A DNA stretch of 64,000 bases from Carallia brachiata (taxonomy: Eukaryota; Streptophyta; Magnoliopsida; Malpighiales; Rhizophoraceae). Under the pieces are notes generated by a model. The model ran no database searches. It saw only the letters and a program-made list of their open reading frames with translations, and was not told the origin of the DNA. Positions within the stretch are counted from its first letter, which is position 1; each line of letters begins with the position of its first letter. Below, in pieces: positions 49,801-62,198 of the stretch. The position numbers and the translations under genes are program-made. The stretch covers positions 9,900,720 through 9,964,719 of the forward strand of contig JADCRB010000068.1 of assembly GCA_021464245.1 (NCBI GenBank), read 5' to 3'.

Positions 49801-52525
49801 CCATAAGACTGAGCAGATTGTAGGTTCAACAGACAAGCAAGCACTTCTTGAAACTCCGGGAGAGGTACGTAGTTGATTTCATTGTATGTGGGCTCTAATG
49901 AGTGGTTGGAAGAATATTCACATTTATACACACCACATCTATCTCTTAACCTAAACGTAGCATAATTAATGTCTTTCTATGGAAATGAACCTAACATATG
50001 GACCAGAAAAAATGGGAACTAAGTCTGCAAGCGTGGTTCATGGGTCAAATAAACTGTTTGTGTGTGTAAATAGGACAAAGATGGACACTACGAGACCATT
50101 AAATTAATAAAGCAGGGTTATGATGAAGCTGATTTACAGCCATTTGTATTGTTAGTCTCACTTGATTCTTTATTAAACAGCTGAAAATGAGATTAAGACT
50201 GAAGATTGAGGACCTGGCCTAGTGAAATTCTATTCTTGATCTTATTGCCTTGGATTTAATCATGGATGTTCCTGCATCAAGAATGAAACAAAAGTCTGAG
50301 ATTGAGGTTTGATCAAGAATGGATGTTCTGTGTATACATCTTCATGTTCTATAGATATTCATGGCTTCCATGGATCATCCTTTTAGGCTATCAGCTAGTT
50401 GCTAGCTTTTTCCGTATATTCTTCTGACAGAACTTTGAATTTGGCCATATTCCATTTCTTTCCTTTTTGGTTCTGTTTCTGCTAAAAAATCTGCTGATAA
50501 CGGATACTTTTAATACTTCTCCGTTTTTTTTATTTTTTATTTTTTGTGACAGAAGTGTGTAAGTGTTCAGACTTGCTCTTTATTTTTTGACAGGTTTTTG
50601 AACTTAGGAAGCTTCTTCCCCAATCTTTGCCTTACGATTTTAATATTCATGTAAGTCAGGATTTACTCTTTGAAATTAAATGGTTCTATTCCAAGGGATT
50701 TAAGATCATTTAGTGTTGGAGCCACATTAGATTTTTTTTTTCTTTTCCCCTCTAAAGAGTTTGTGATTAAGTCTATGACGGTAGCTTTGTAGTTTTGAAG
50801 GCATGATTAACATTGGTGATATATGTAGATATTGCCACTGAATATGATAGTTGAGGAGCAAATTGGCTCTCCCCCTCCCCAGCTGCCCCCCTCCTCCCAC
50901 ACCCCCCCCCCCCCAACCAAAAAAAAATCCAAGAAAATGAAAAGACATGCTTTTAGGCACTCTGATCCATTGGCTGGAGAGGGCAAGAAGAAATGTAGAT
51001 TACATAACGCATTTGGATGTCAGATTCTTGTCCCACGTTTTGAATGAATGAATCAGAAATATAATAACAATTTTGTATGGTTGGAGCCTGTGACATGGTT
51101 CAGGACATTTGAGTAGGCAAATGTAATCTCACATGGATTGGGAAGTGCTACTGCTGTACACTTATGAAGCACTACTACTGTTGTACTTTAGCATTCTATA
51201 TTTGCCCCTTTTTCCTCATGATTTTGGGAAGGGGAGACTTTGAGATTGAGGTGTAGCTATTAGAGAACCTGTTCTTCAATCACATATTACGATGTATTTG
51301 TTGGGAATTACGTTTTTTTTTTCCTGCTCATAGGATTTAACTTCTATACACACTCTAGTGAAATGTGTAAAAGATTCCTTGTCATGTCAGTAAATTTTTG
51401 TGTTAGAAAACTTACTGACTTTAAATGATTTGACATCTCTTATGATTCATGTGTACAGATCATGGATTTTCAACCCGGAGAATTTCTTAATGTGAAGGTA
51501 TGCTCTTCTCACTGGTTGAAACTGCCATACCTCGTCTAAAGATCTCAAGAATGAGTCTCTTCTGGGCTTCATATTCATTTGTGGGATGAAACCAATTCAT
51601 GAGAGGGCTGAATATAGACTTAAAAGATTTTGTTTAAAACAGGACCGTACTGAGATATTTGCATTGTGGAGAAATTATGATGTATGGCGATGTTTTCCTC
51701 TTTAAGCTACTAAATCTTTTCTTAACTCTTTGAGATTTACTTGCAATATTAGGAATTTCAACATGATTCTTAACATGACATGAGTTGTTTAATTTACCCA
51801 AAGCTCCTTGAGACTATGAGTTACTGCTGAACCATCTTTTTTGGCTACTTTGCTTTGCAGGAAGTGCACTATAATCAACATGGTTTGCTGCTATTGGAGG
51901 GACAGGGAATTTATCGTTTGGGGGAGAGCTGGTAAGATCTTTATTGGTAGTGGTACACCACAATATGGGAGCTTTGTACGCTGGAGCACCCTTTTAGACA
52001 TACAACCATGATTTAAGTGGGTGCTCAATGCAAAATAGTTATAGTTTTGTTATCTGTTTTGGTGTGAAAAGGACCTGTTGGATTCAACTTAGGGAAGGAT
52101 TTATGCATTAGGGCAAGGTGGTAGACATTAGGATCTGCAGATGCTATTCAACCCTTAGGGCCTGTAAGAGCTAATAGATAGAGGACAAGAGAAAAAAGGA
52201 GTGAACAAAACCTATCCCTTTGTGGCTGCATTTGGTAGTGTTTTTTTTCTTTTTTTTTTTTTTTTTGGCGGTTCATCAGCAAGTAAAATCTTTAATTTGC
52301 TTTTATAAATATAGGTACCCAGTCCAGGCTGGTGATGCCATTTGGATGGCGCCATTCGTGCCTCAATGGTGAGAACTCTGCCGCTTCAAAGATGGAATCA
52401 TTCTATCTGTTATCCTATGTATAGCAACCAATGATATATATTGCTACCCTTTCAGGTATGCTGCACTTGGTAAAACCGGTTCGCGTTATCTGCTGTACAA
52501 AGATGTAAACAGAGACCCATTGTGA
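46874..52525 (+). CDS. UGLYAH: (S)-ureidoglycine aminohydrolase, 13 exons
   Basis: Hydrolyses (S)-ureidoglycine to (S)-ureidoglycolate and ammonia in purine (allantoate) breakdown; in Arabidopsis it is an ER, Mn-dependent bicupin. Exons: 46874-46976 (donor uncertain), 47213-47341, 47769-47856, 47940-48016, 48932-48971, 49068-49134, 49293-49378, 49783-49864, 50594-50650, 51459-51497, 51861-51931, 52315-52368 and 52456-52525. Phases join into about 320 residues. Exon 1 gives a hydrophobic signal peptide (MGLTSLRLSTGLQF...). Clear matches are LYWKVTNPTLSPSHLQDLPG, LGAYLITPAMGSHFVMYLAK, VDSYAYLPPNFEH, VGSTDKQALLETPGEVFELR, FQPGEFLNVKEVHYNQHGLL and WYPVQAGDAIWMAPFVPQWY. The metal ligands fit E-V-H-Y-N-Q-H and the Gln of FVPQ. 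Intron 2 is GC-AG. No frame breaks are seen. Known family length is about 298 in Arabidopsis. Confidence 0.96.
47342..47768 (+). other. GC-AG intron of UGLYAH
   Basis: Exon 2 must end in CATCTTCAAG to form Gln-Asp (HLQ-DLPG) with the next exon, which starts AC TTG CCG after CTCTGCAG. The intron therefore begins GCAGGT, not GT. Using the GT four bases later would break the frame. Confidence 0.85.
50902..50914. repeat. Poly-C tract in a UGLYAH intron
   Basis: A run of 13 C. Similar runs lie at 54686-54700 and 59924-59938, which is unusual in such AT-rich DNA. Confidence 0.9.
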
Positions 52526-55500
52526 CCAGCTGCAGCAAAAATCTCATGCTTGGGCTTCATTGATATGGTTCTGAGAAGATAGATGACATAAAAGGAGAAC
52601 AAGAAGCCTCAGAAAGCTTGCATAGCATGTTTTGACAGCAGCCATCCTCATGAGGTGTTGTACTGATATCCAAGATGTGTAAGTCAACTTTGTTAGAAGA
52701 ATTGTTGTCCTTTAGACCCTTCAGGAGGTGGGATACGTGCTAGTGATTATGTAAAAACCAGATTTGACTTAACCAAAACTACATTTCATGAAATACTCTT
52801 TATTATTCCTCATTATTCACCACCTCAAAGTTTAATCATGGTCAACAATAGTGAATGGTTTGAGTCTAAATGGCAGTTCAACTAGTTTCTGCATGATACT
52901 GCAATTTTGACAGATTGAGATAATGAACTCTTTCACAATAGGATGGAAGATTTTCAATATTCTAAAAAGATTCATTTAATGTTCCAGTTAGAGGTTTCAA
53001 AGATTGCATTTTGGATGTATGATATATTGGTTTTTGAAACCCATTTTTCAAATTCAGATTTCACGTTAATTAAGTTTTGGGTCAATTAGATTTTTGGTTA
53101 TTTCAATTTTGAATGTTATGAGTTACGAGTCACCTTTTTTTTAGGCAGCGCAAGTTAGGTTAAGTCGAATTAAATGTAATTATTCAGATGGGTTTAGGTT
53201 TTGTCACCTTTAATCTCAATTTTTTCAATAGAATTTTGCCCTCATAAAGATGATTAGATATTCATTAAATGAACTTATTATATCTTTCAAATTCTGCCAA
53301 GCACATTAATAAACGTTTTAAATTGTTTGAGGCATCGGACTATTTCTCACAAGTCCAAGGACCACCAAAAGAATTGGTGAAGAATTTGAACCAGGATTCG
53401 ATCCTCTTAAAGATGAGCAATTCAGGGTTATTTAAATGATCACTAGGCCTAGATTTAAGTTCTTACATGTTAAAGTCACTCCAAAAGAGAGTACAGATAC
53501 TTCATATTAGTCAATATAAGAGCATAAAACTTGCATGCCTGTCAAGTTTGTATTTGTCTTCACAAAAAATTTGAGCCAATCTCAAAGCAATAAAGCACCA
53601 AATGCCTATTACCATAGGCCAAAATAAACCCATGTTTAGCCTTACCACTTTAACATAATACCTTGTTCCAAATCAAGAAACACCATTGGAGAATTTGGGA
53701 ATCACTCCTGATTAACCTTTAACACATGAGATCTTGGGAGTTTAGTTTTCAAGATTATGTTCAGATGTTATATTCAAAGGCCAACACCCCCTTGAACCCC
53801 AACAAAATTTTTGTGGGTATAGATTGAAAGATTGGTTTCATAGGCTGCGACGTGGCACTTTGATAGGCCACCTGAGAATAACCTCCATTGAGATCCCAAC
53901 AAATGAAAATGGTGATATATGATGGGAATGAGCACCATTGGCCCCACCACATAGCCATCCCCTTTCAAGAAAGTCTTTTGGGTGGGATGCCCCAATATCA
54001 AGCACCCTTTCCCTAATGGAAATATTGCGATAAACATTATCTCCTTTCGCGAGAAAGAAAGTCTATCATCTTTTTTTTTTTTTCCCTTCCATTTCTGCGA
54101 ACTACTTTCTCTAAAGTTATCATTAGTAGAAGCATTAAAATAAATTTTTCGTGGCATTTGCTACTCCTCATCAAATTGCACTAAGTATATACATTTATGC
54201 CTCCCCACCTTAATATATAGTTCTAGTAATTCTCAACAAGATACTCCAATAATTAAAAATTAAGAACTCAAATTCAATGCTTTAAGTTATCATTTGCAAA
54301 CCATTCCATCCTAAATCGAAAGAGGAACATATGTTATCATCCCTGTCTTCCAATTAGACCAGGAAAAAAATAACAAGTCTGTCTAAACTGGAACTTCAAT
54401 ACAGGGAATTCTCCTTGTCTTTTTATTTATATTTTTTTTTCTTTTCCCCAACTCCTAAAGAAAACAACATTAACATTCATACTTGCAAATACTTATAGTC
54501 CTATAGATGATTCTAATACCATTAACTAAAGCTCGTTGGTATTTTCCTGAATATTATAATTTTGGCTATTACATAATGAAAATATGCTCAGATTTTTCTT
54601 TTTCCTATTCTTGATGTGCACTCACTTCCTTTTAGCTCCAAAGGAAGTTGCATATATTCGCTGATATTTGAGAATGAAACTTCTTCCCCCCCCCCCCCCC
54701 TTAGAATCTAGGCGGATTCTAACAGCTACATTTAGAGGAACAACCTTTGATTCCTAGTCAAAACATGTTGGTTATATCATAGTTTCTAGATATTTGTTAA
54801 ATGATGGAAATTTCTTATAGTCATCTAGTTTCTTTAATGGACTAATGTTTTTCTCCAGGGTAAAAATGCATGCCTTCTTCTTAGCAGGAAGATTCAAAAG
54901 AAAAAGTGAATGTACCTTAAGCAAAATTACCAATTAATTTTTTTTTTTTTTGCAAGCATCCATCTAATCAAGTTTCTCTTTGGCCACACACTCGAAGTGA
55001 TGTTGTGTACAGGCAGCTACATTGTCATTGGAAAAATGTCTGCTTGCATTATTTACAACAACTGCACCAATTCTCAGTAGCTTGACTCCAAAACAGTATC
55101 CAAGTCATTTGTGGTAAAGTTTTCAAACATCACTTGTGAAATGTTCTAGACATGTGCAGCTGATTTCTGATAAGGTTACACCAATTTTTTTCAATGTACC
55201 TGTACAGTTTGCTACAAAAATCATTGTGGTTGAAAAGGATCCCAAAAATCAAGCAACTCTGTTATGAGAACTTCAATGTGGATTGTGTGCCACTTGCTCA
55301 CTGAACTGTTGTTCAAGGAAAAGTTTTAGACTCGGACAAATTGTGTAGATAATTTGTTTGGATATAAAAAAATGTAACGATTTACTAATTTAGTGCAACC
55401 GCATTAATTTTTTTAGAAAATTTTTTTTGAAGAAATTTTTTTATTTTAATGTATATTATATGATATTTATACTTTAAATTTTAGGTAATACCATTAGTTT

Positions 55501-55847
55501 TAGATTTTAATTTTGTAATTTTTTTTCACATTTTTTCAATATGATTATACTAAAAGAGTAAGTTACATTTTCTGGTAGTGTCTAGACAATTTTCCAGACA
55601 CCCGAACCGGCACACAATCCACGCTCTTATCTTTGATATTTCCAAGTGTTGGAGTCTGACAAATCATGATATATCCACGCTCTTCATTTTGCTCTTATCT
55701 TTCTTTTTCACACTCATTTGTTCTCTGGACAAATTTAATTAGTCCATTTTCTTGGAATAACTTGTTTGTGCCTTCTAAATTTGAAATGCCTTTAGGGGAG
55801 GCAAGGGGGTTTGTTAATGTGAATTTCATTATGGGGGGGAATGATTC
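52526..55847. other. Intergenic between UGLYAH and the permease pseudogene
   Basis: UGLYAH 3' UTR, then AT-rich DNA with a poly-C run at 54686-54700. The 127-codon minus-strand frame at 53774-54157 is low in complexity (KWKGKKKKDD) and not recognised. From 55666 a plus-strand frame leads into the pseudogene but resembles nothing before about 55848. Confidence 0.45.
54686..54700. repeat. Poly-C tract
   Basis: A run of 15 C, read directly. Confidence 0.9.
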
Positions 55848-58494
55848 AAACTCATGGAGAGTTGAAGTATATGGATTGGTAGAAGGTTACAATAAGTTGG
55901 ATTTCACTGCTGTTGCTCTTGTTATTCTCCTCACTGTTTGTCTTTGCCACAAGTATTCATCTCTTATTGATTTCATTTTTTTATTTTTTTTCCTGCCTCT
56001 ACTTTATTTTTGTGTCCTTCGGGATTGATGTTTCTTTTAATCTTGGTTCAGACAAGTATCTAAAAGCATATCTTCTTTTGACAGTAGTGGGTTAGTGGCC
56101 ATTTGGCTTGGTTGTGTCCTTATTAGCGACTCTGTCTTATGTTAGATTTGATTTTCTTGGCAGGTTTATGTTTAATATTTTATTTTGAAAAAAATTTGGA
56201 GATTAACGTAGGAGACTCCAATTCAAACATTACACTAATAGATTATTAGTTGTACGTTTCATTCTTTAAATTTATTATTGTAACATTCTTTAAATTTATT
56301 ACTGTAAATTACCAATAAGACTATAAATATGTGACTAAAGGTCATAATTATATAATATGAGATGTATTATATGTCCTGTGTCAAATATTTTACGTCTATG
56401 TAATACAATTCCTTTTATTTTCCTAGTTATATCAGCCTAATGTCGTTTTTTCATTAACTATTGGTCCTGTAACTATCCCCGGTCAATTTTTGATTATATA
56501 TTTTCTAGTTGGTCTATCAAGTAATTAAATAGTGGACTTGAAGTAACAAATATTTTCTTCTTCTTTTATATCTTCTTTGGGGATTGCAGTACAAAGGAAA
56601 GTTCTATACTGAACCTTATCATGACAGTCTTCCATGTGATGTTCTTCGGATTCATTGTAATTGCTGGGTTTAGCAATGGAAGTGCCAAGAACTTAGTTCA
56701 GCCAGGAGGGCTTGCTCCATTTGGTGTGAAGGGTGTTATTAATGGAGCAGCTATTGTCTATTTCAGCTACATTGGCTATGACTCAGTGTCAACCATGGCA
56801 GAAGAAATTCAAAACCCATCAAAAACCCTCCCTATAGGCATTTTAGGCTCTGTGCTCATTGTCTCTGTGCTATATTGTCTCATGGCCTTGGCTTTGTGTG
56901 TAATGGTGCCTTATAACATGGTAAGTGACCAAAATTTTGCCTCAAATTGTGGAAAGCTGTCCTTATATACAGTCATAAAAAGTTTGTGGGCATACTCTTT
57001 ACTCATATAGCAATCATACTACCTTAGCCAAAAAAATAAAAGAAAATTTTCTTTTAAAATCAAAGTTTAAGGTAATATTAACTACATTTAGGGTAACACT
57101 AAATACATTTAAGATTTAATTTTTAATGGGAAAAAAAAAAAGAGTTTGGATGAAATAACCATAGACTATACCCATATAATGGTATTCAATATATTAATCA
57201 GAGTTCATACTACTAATACTTTGAAGATGCCAAAAGGAGCAGCATTTTCAATAGCTTTCAGAAACATTGGTTGGGATTGGGCAAGCAATGTTGTTGGAGC
57301 TGGGGCAAGTTTGGGAATTGTTGCTTCTATATTGGTTGCCATGTTGGGCCAAGCTAAATACCTTTGTGTCATCGGAAAGGCCCGGTTGGTTTCATTTTGG
57401 TTGGCCAAGGTGAATCCTTTTACAAGCACTCCATTGAATGCTACATTGTTCTTAGGTGAGTCATTCCTTCTAATCCTATCAAAAGAAAAGGTGATTCCAT
57501 CTAATAAACTATGTCAATTATTTGAATATTAGCCATCTTAGATTCAATTTTTTTAGAGACAATCAACAAAATCAAAATTGTTTCTCCCATTCCTTCTAAC
57601 AAGTAGAATTTAAATATTTTTCTTTTGTAATTCCCAAATTCATTTGTTTGGAAGGACTTTTCTAAAGAGAGGAATAAAGGCACATGGTTCCACCCATCTA
57701 TGTCGAATTTAACTTAATATTAATTTTTGCTAATTGATACCCAACCCAAATAAAGGAGGAGAGTTGTAATAAATTGATGCAAGCATAACATTAGCTATAT
57801 TTTATAATAACAGACTTTGTAAACTGACTATTTAAAACAGTTAATTCATTATGATATTATGCCCTGATCTGACGAATATGAACATCCTACAATCAAACAT
57901 GGAGGATGTTTGCTGTATTAATTTTCTCATGCTGCAGGTCTTTGCACAACATCAATAGCACTCTTCACCGACCTCAGCATAGTTTTTGAAATAATCTCCA
58001 TCAGCACGCTAGTGGTGTTCTACCTGGTGGCCAATGCTCTCATTTATCGCAGATATGTTATCATTAGCAGAAATCCAGCTACACATACCCTCTTCTTCCT
58101 CTTCCTCCTCTCTTGCAGCGCGCAATTGGCTTCTCCATTTCATGGAAACTTGAGGAGCAGTGTTGGTGGGGCTTACCATTATTTGGGGTGCTAATGATTG
58201 CCATCACAGCTTTGTTTTGCTACATGGTACCTTCCATTAGCCAACCAAATGAACAGTGGTCAGTGCCACTTATGCCATGGCCTGCTGCAATATCAGTGTT
58301 CCTTAATGTGTTTCTCATGGCCACACTAAAGATGCGATCTTTCCAAATTTGCTATTTGGGCATGTTTGATAACCATCTTTTATGTGCTATATGGTGTTCA
58401 CTCAACTTATCAAGCTGAAGAGATGGAAGTGGGTGTTGATGGACAGCCACAGCCATCGGTTCAACAAAGCAAGCTAGAGATCCAATTGCTATAA
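55848..58494 (+). pseudogene. CAT6/7-like cationic amino acid transporter, 5'-truncated and frameshifted
   Basis: Intact CAT proteins are plasma-membrane or vacuolar APC-family permeases of about 580 residues with 14 membrane segments. Here only the C-terminal two thirds is present. Exon-like blocks: 55848-55952 (WRVEVYGLVEGYNKLDF, LLTVCLCH), 56590-56920 (KESSILNLIMTVFHV; DSVSTMAEEIQNPSKTLP), 57227-57455 (GWDWASNVVGAGASLGIVAS; MLGQAKYLCVIGKARLV) and 57938-58494 (ANALIYRRYVII; GFSISWKLEE; MPWPAAISVFLNVFLM). The introns keep good GT-AG sites. The first ~180 residues (start, first membrane segments) are missing upstream of 55848. In the last exon a GC dinucleotide is added near 58118-58122 and two bases are lost near 58346. 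The tail then resumes as TYQAEEMEVGVDGQPQPSV with a stop at 58494. A codon for Cys is inserted in EEQ-C-WWGLP. Confidence 0.9.
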
Positions 58495-59544
58495 CCAAAA
58501 GTTCTAACTCTTTTTTGTGCCTTTTTGCTCTCAATTTTTTTTCTCAAGGTCCTTGTAAAACGACCCTCTTTTGTTTCCGGGGTTGTTATAATGTAACTTA
58601 GATGGAAATCCTATTAAGAGAAAAGGAAGGGCCATTGATAAGCAGTAATTTGGTTGGGCTGGGCACATAGCAAAATAATAAGAGTTTATAAGATGGTAGG
58701 TTGGAATTCAATCGATTAACATTCTCATACATCACTCAAATAATGACAAAAAAAATTGGCAAAATAACATTGAGAGTGAGAAAGATTACATAAGCACGTA
58801 TTGGTTTTAGAAATTTATCAGCTCTAAAATGTTTTACTCACTATGACTATGAATATTTGAGTGTTATTATGTTGTCACGTGTTAGTGATGTCATAACTTG
58901 ATACAATAGAGTGAAAGACTACCCAACGTAACTAAAGAAATTTAATGGTTCAAATCTTATAACTTAAACTGAGTCATTAAAAATTATTTTTTTATTTTTT
59001 TTAAATATTTGGAGTGAGACTAAATATACCTAAAATAATAATAAATATGTTTAAAATAATACTAAATATATTTTTAAAATAATATAAAATTATTTTAAAT
59101 AATCTAAAATTATTTTTAATTGTCTCAATATCTGTACCAAGCCATGGGCTCGGTCCAAGTATTTGGGCCCTAAAGTGTGTTAGGTCCGAATTTGGTTATA
59201 GATCATCCAGATACCAACACGAGTAGCCATCTGCCCTGGTTGCAAGCCTCAACTAACACTTAAGCCCGTTAGGTACGGTCCAATCCAATAACACTCTTAT
59301 CAATCATCATCACAGAGAAAAATAAAAATACCTAGACCAAAAAATAAAAATATCGCAATAAATAAATAAATAAAAATACCAAAGAAAAATAAAAATAAAA
59401 AAAAAAAGAAAAATACAAATAAGAATTAACAAAAAATGAGGCACTGCACTTAAATAGAGAGGGAGAGAGAAATGCTTCAACTCTTTATTTGTCTTATGGA
59501 TTCTCTAACTCTATTGACAGAACGAGTTCGTGATCAAGAAACCC

Positions 59545-59660
59545 TTAAAAATTGCTTGCACTCTAATGCAATAGAAGATACAATCGGGATCAAAATTAAT
59601 CATAACCAATGAGCCAACCCTTTATACTTCTTCGTCCTAATGATACTACCCTCGTACGCG
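59545..59660 (+). repeat. Direct repeat downstream of the permease pseudogene (copy 1)
   Basis: CTCTAATGCAATAGAAGATA here matches CTCTAATGAAATAGAAGATA near 61600 (copy 2, 61560-61700), and the similarity continues through CAAGCCAACC-type and TAATGATACYACC-type sequence. Same orientation and order as the duplicated 3' end. Confidence 0.7.
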
Positions 59661-59923
59661 TGGGCTAAATGAACTTTACCCCAATAGCACTCCAAACAAG
59701 AATGTAACAGAAATTCGACTAGATCAGAGTCGGAATAAAAATGGGAACCAAAAACATGCTCTAGTAACTATTTGCCATTCCTAATGTTGGAATGGTAATC
59801 GTGACCTTGCAAGAACCAAACCGAGACTGAAATTGTCGATTTCTAGCCACTGGTTTGGAATAGTGGATTCAAAAAATTTAATCAAAAAAAAAAAAAGAAG
59901 ATTTAAAAACTCAGAGCGTCAAA

Positions 59924-59938
59924 CCCCCCCCCCCCCCC
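59924..59938. repeat. Poly-C tract
   Basis: A run of 15 C, read directly. Confidence 0.9.
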
Positions 59939-60889
59939 ATTGATTAGCAAAATTAAGCAAATGTTGTTCCAGTTACAAAAAGAGATTAAGGGGGTGTTGG
60001 GGTTAGTATTTGAAGAGGTGCATTTGCATGTTATTATTAAAAAAGAGAAAGATAAGTTTTGATAAATTTTTTAGTGTTATTTTGATTTTATTTATTTCCT
60101 TATTTGACTTCTTAACAACAGCTGATTGAAAAATAATTCAGACAATTTTTACTACTTTTTAGATTACTTTTCACTTTTTAATAAATAATAATTTATATAG
60201 ATAAATTACCTTTAAAGAATATTTATAAATTTTACTATTATTTTTTTTACTTGACACATGAATTAAATATTTAATTTATTTTATTATTATTTACATAACT
60301 TCAATAATTTTTTCAGCTATTTAAATAATATTTTTTCACTTTAATTTTCTTTAATACTGACATTTATAAAAAAAAATCTCAAATATAATAATTTTTATCA
60401 TTTAGTAAAAATTAATAGTTTTTAAAAAAAGTTAAAATTTAAGTAAAATAATTTTCAATATTATCTATAGAATATTATTCTAAAAATTATAAAATTATAA
60501 AATATAAAAATAAAATTTTTGATATGATATATTTATATAAATTAGATGTCTAAATTAGACATTTTATTATTCAACAATTATAAAATTAACCACATATTTC
60601 ATTAGTTTCATCTGTAATCAGCAATAGTAATCACCAATTAACAATCAGTAGTAGTAATCAATAATCAATCAAATAACCCAAACAAGCCCTAAGAGTATCA
60701 AACTCAAATACCAAGTTTGAAATTATGTAATTATTACTGATTTTACAACGATGCAATACTGGATAACGATTAAGTTAAGAGGGCTCCTTAATCGAATTGG
60801 AACTAACGAGGAAAGAAAATCGAAGCGAGAACAAGATTATAATCAAACGGTAGGGCTGCAATTTAATTTTAGTTCTCGTGACCGTAGAA

Positions 60890-61240
60890 CCGAAATCAAC
60901 GGTTCCAAAACTCAATCGGCCCCGCAATACCAGTATTCCTAATAGTGCTTTCAAGATCACACTAAAGATTCTTTTCGAAAGATTTGTTACATAGGGCATG
61001 TTTGATAACAATTTTTTTTTGTGCTATGTGGTGTTCAATCAGCCTACAAGCACAAGAGATGCAAGTGGGTCCTGATGGAATGCCACGACAATCCAACAAG
61101 TCCAAAAGTTTCAAGTCTTTTTTTGCCTTTTCCACTCAAGTTTTCCTTAAAGGTCCTTGTATACCCTCTTTTGTTTGGCGGTTGTTATGATTTAAATTCA
61201 ATGCAAATCCTATTAAGCAAAAAGGCAATTGTCATCGTCA
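60890..61240 (+). pseudogene. Second 3'-end fragment of the CAT-like permease
   Basis: A direct-orientation copy of about 58270-58660. GGGCATGTTTGATAACAATT here corresponds to GGGCATGTTTGATAACCATC there, and QEMQVGPDGMPRQSNKSK corresponds to EEMEVGVDGQPQPSVQQSK. The 3' UTR AAAGGTCCTTGTATACCCTC and AATCCTATTAAGCAAAA are also shared. Its bases CGAAAGATTTG show that the longer copy lost AG at about 58346. No complete frame remains. Confidence 0.8.
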
Positions 61241-61559
61241 TCATAGAGAAGCCAAAAATGAACTTAAAAAAAGACCAATAAAAATTTAAAAAAAATATAT
61301 TGGATAGTAACAAAATAATAACAAATTGATATGAACTTCAATGATTGAAATTAAAAATAAATAAATAAATAAATTATTAAATAATATTAGATAAATTTAT
61401 AATTATTTTATTATTACTTAAAATTAAGTTACGTAATGAAATTCAAAAAATGCACTTGAAATTTAAAATAAAAACTTTTTTTTTTTTTTTTTGATTATGG
61501 AACCTTTTGTTACATGAGCCTCTATATTATGTATATGGACGGGATGAATCTAAGATAAG

Positions 61560-61700
61560 GAGACCCCTTGAAAATTATTTGTACTCTAATGAAATAGAAG
61601 ATACATTCAGATCATGGCTCTATAATCAGCAAGCCAACCTTTTCCACTTCCCAATTCAACTATAATCTATTTCGTATAATGATACCACCATTATTGTATC
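61560..61700 (+). repeat. Direct repeat (copy 2)
   Basis: Partner of 59545-59660. Lies about 320 bp after the 3' fragment, whereas copy 1 lies about 890 bp after the longer pseudogene, so extra DNA was gained or lost between them. Confidence 0.65.
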
Positions 61701-61995
61701 TGAGGGCAGAATCCTTGATCATGGACAGCCGAGGGCGATTGAAATCATTTTGGACCATAGGTAGTAATGATGACTACAATATTAAATGTTTAAAAAGCAA
61801 TGGCAAAAGTGGAGGCCTGGATACTTCAATTTGGCCATTCAGTGTAATAACTCATCCAAAATAGGCAAGTTGGCACCTTTAAAGAAAAAGTTTCTTTTTT
61901 ACAATAACACGTGATTAGCCCACAGAATTCAACCAAAAACCCGTATGTAAAGGTGGTCATTTGTGGAATTATAAGATGCGTATCGGGTACTATTA

Positions 61996-62198
61996 CAGCA
62001 CCAAAACATTAATACTTGAAAATTTTGTTTGATATAATTGTTCTCTCTTTTTTTGTAATCAGATCTTCATTTTTTAAAATTAAAATTTGATAAAATGTAT
62101 TCTTTTTTTTGTTATAAAAAATAAAAGTACAATTACAAAAAAAAAAATAGAGTCATCATATTCAGATAAAATTTTTAGACATAATTTGTTTGGTGCTG
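61996..62198. mobile_element. Short TA-flanked MITE (copy 2, 203 bp)
   Basis: The ends are CAGCACCAAAACATTAAT on the left and CAGCACCAAACAAATTATG reading in from the right; TA on both flanks. The internal blocks match 33988-34189 in order, and the length is the same within a base. Confidence 0.8.

Larger units (their letters stand above)
58495..60889. other. Intergenic between the pseudogene and its 3' duplicate
   Basis: The first 160 bp match 61140-61240 as shared 3' UTR. The rest is AT-rich, with a poly-C tract (59924-59938) and a block at 59545-59660 repeated at 61560-61700. No gene is seen. Confidence 0.55.

Noticed and set aside
53774..54157. 127-codon minus-strand frame
   Set aside because: No recognisable motif, low-complexity Lys run, no supporting splice sites or neighbours.
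58111..58119. Strong acceptor-like CTCTCTTGCAG inside the permease pseudogene
   Set aside because: The sequence before it still encodes conserved permease residues (LFLLSCSA), so it is coding sequence beside a dinucleotide insertion, not a splice site.
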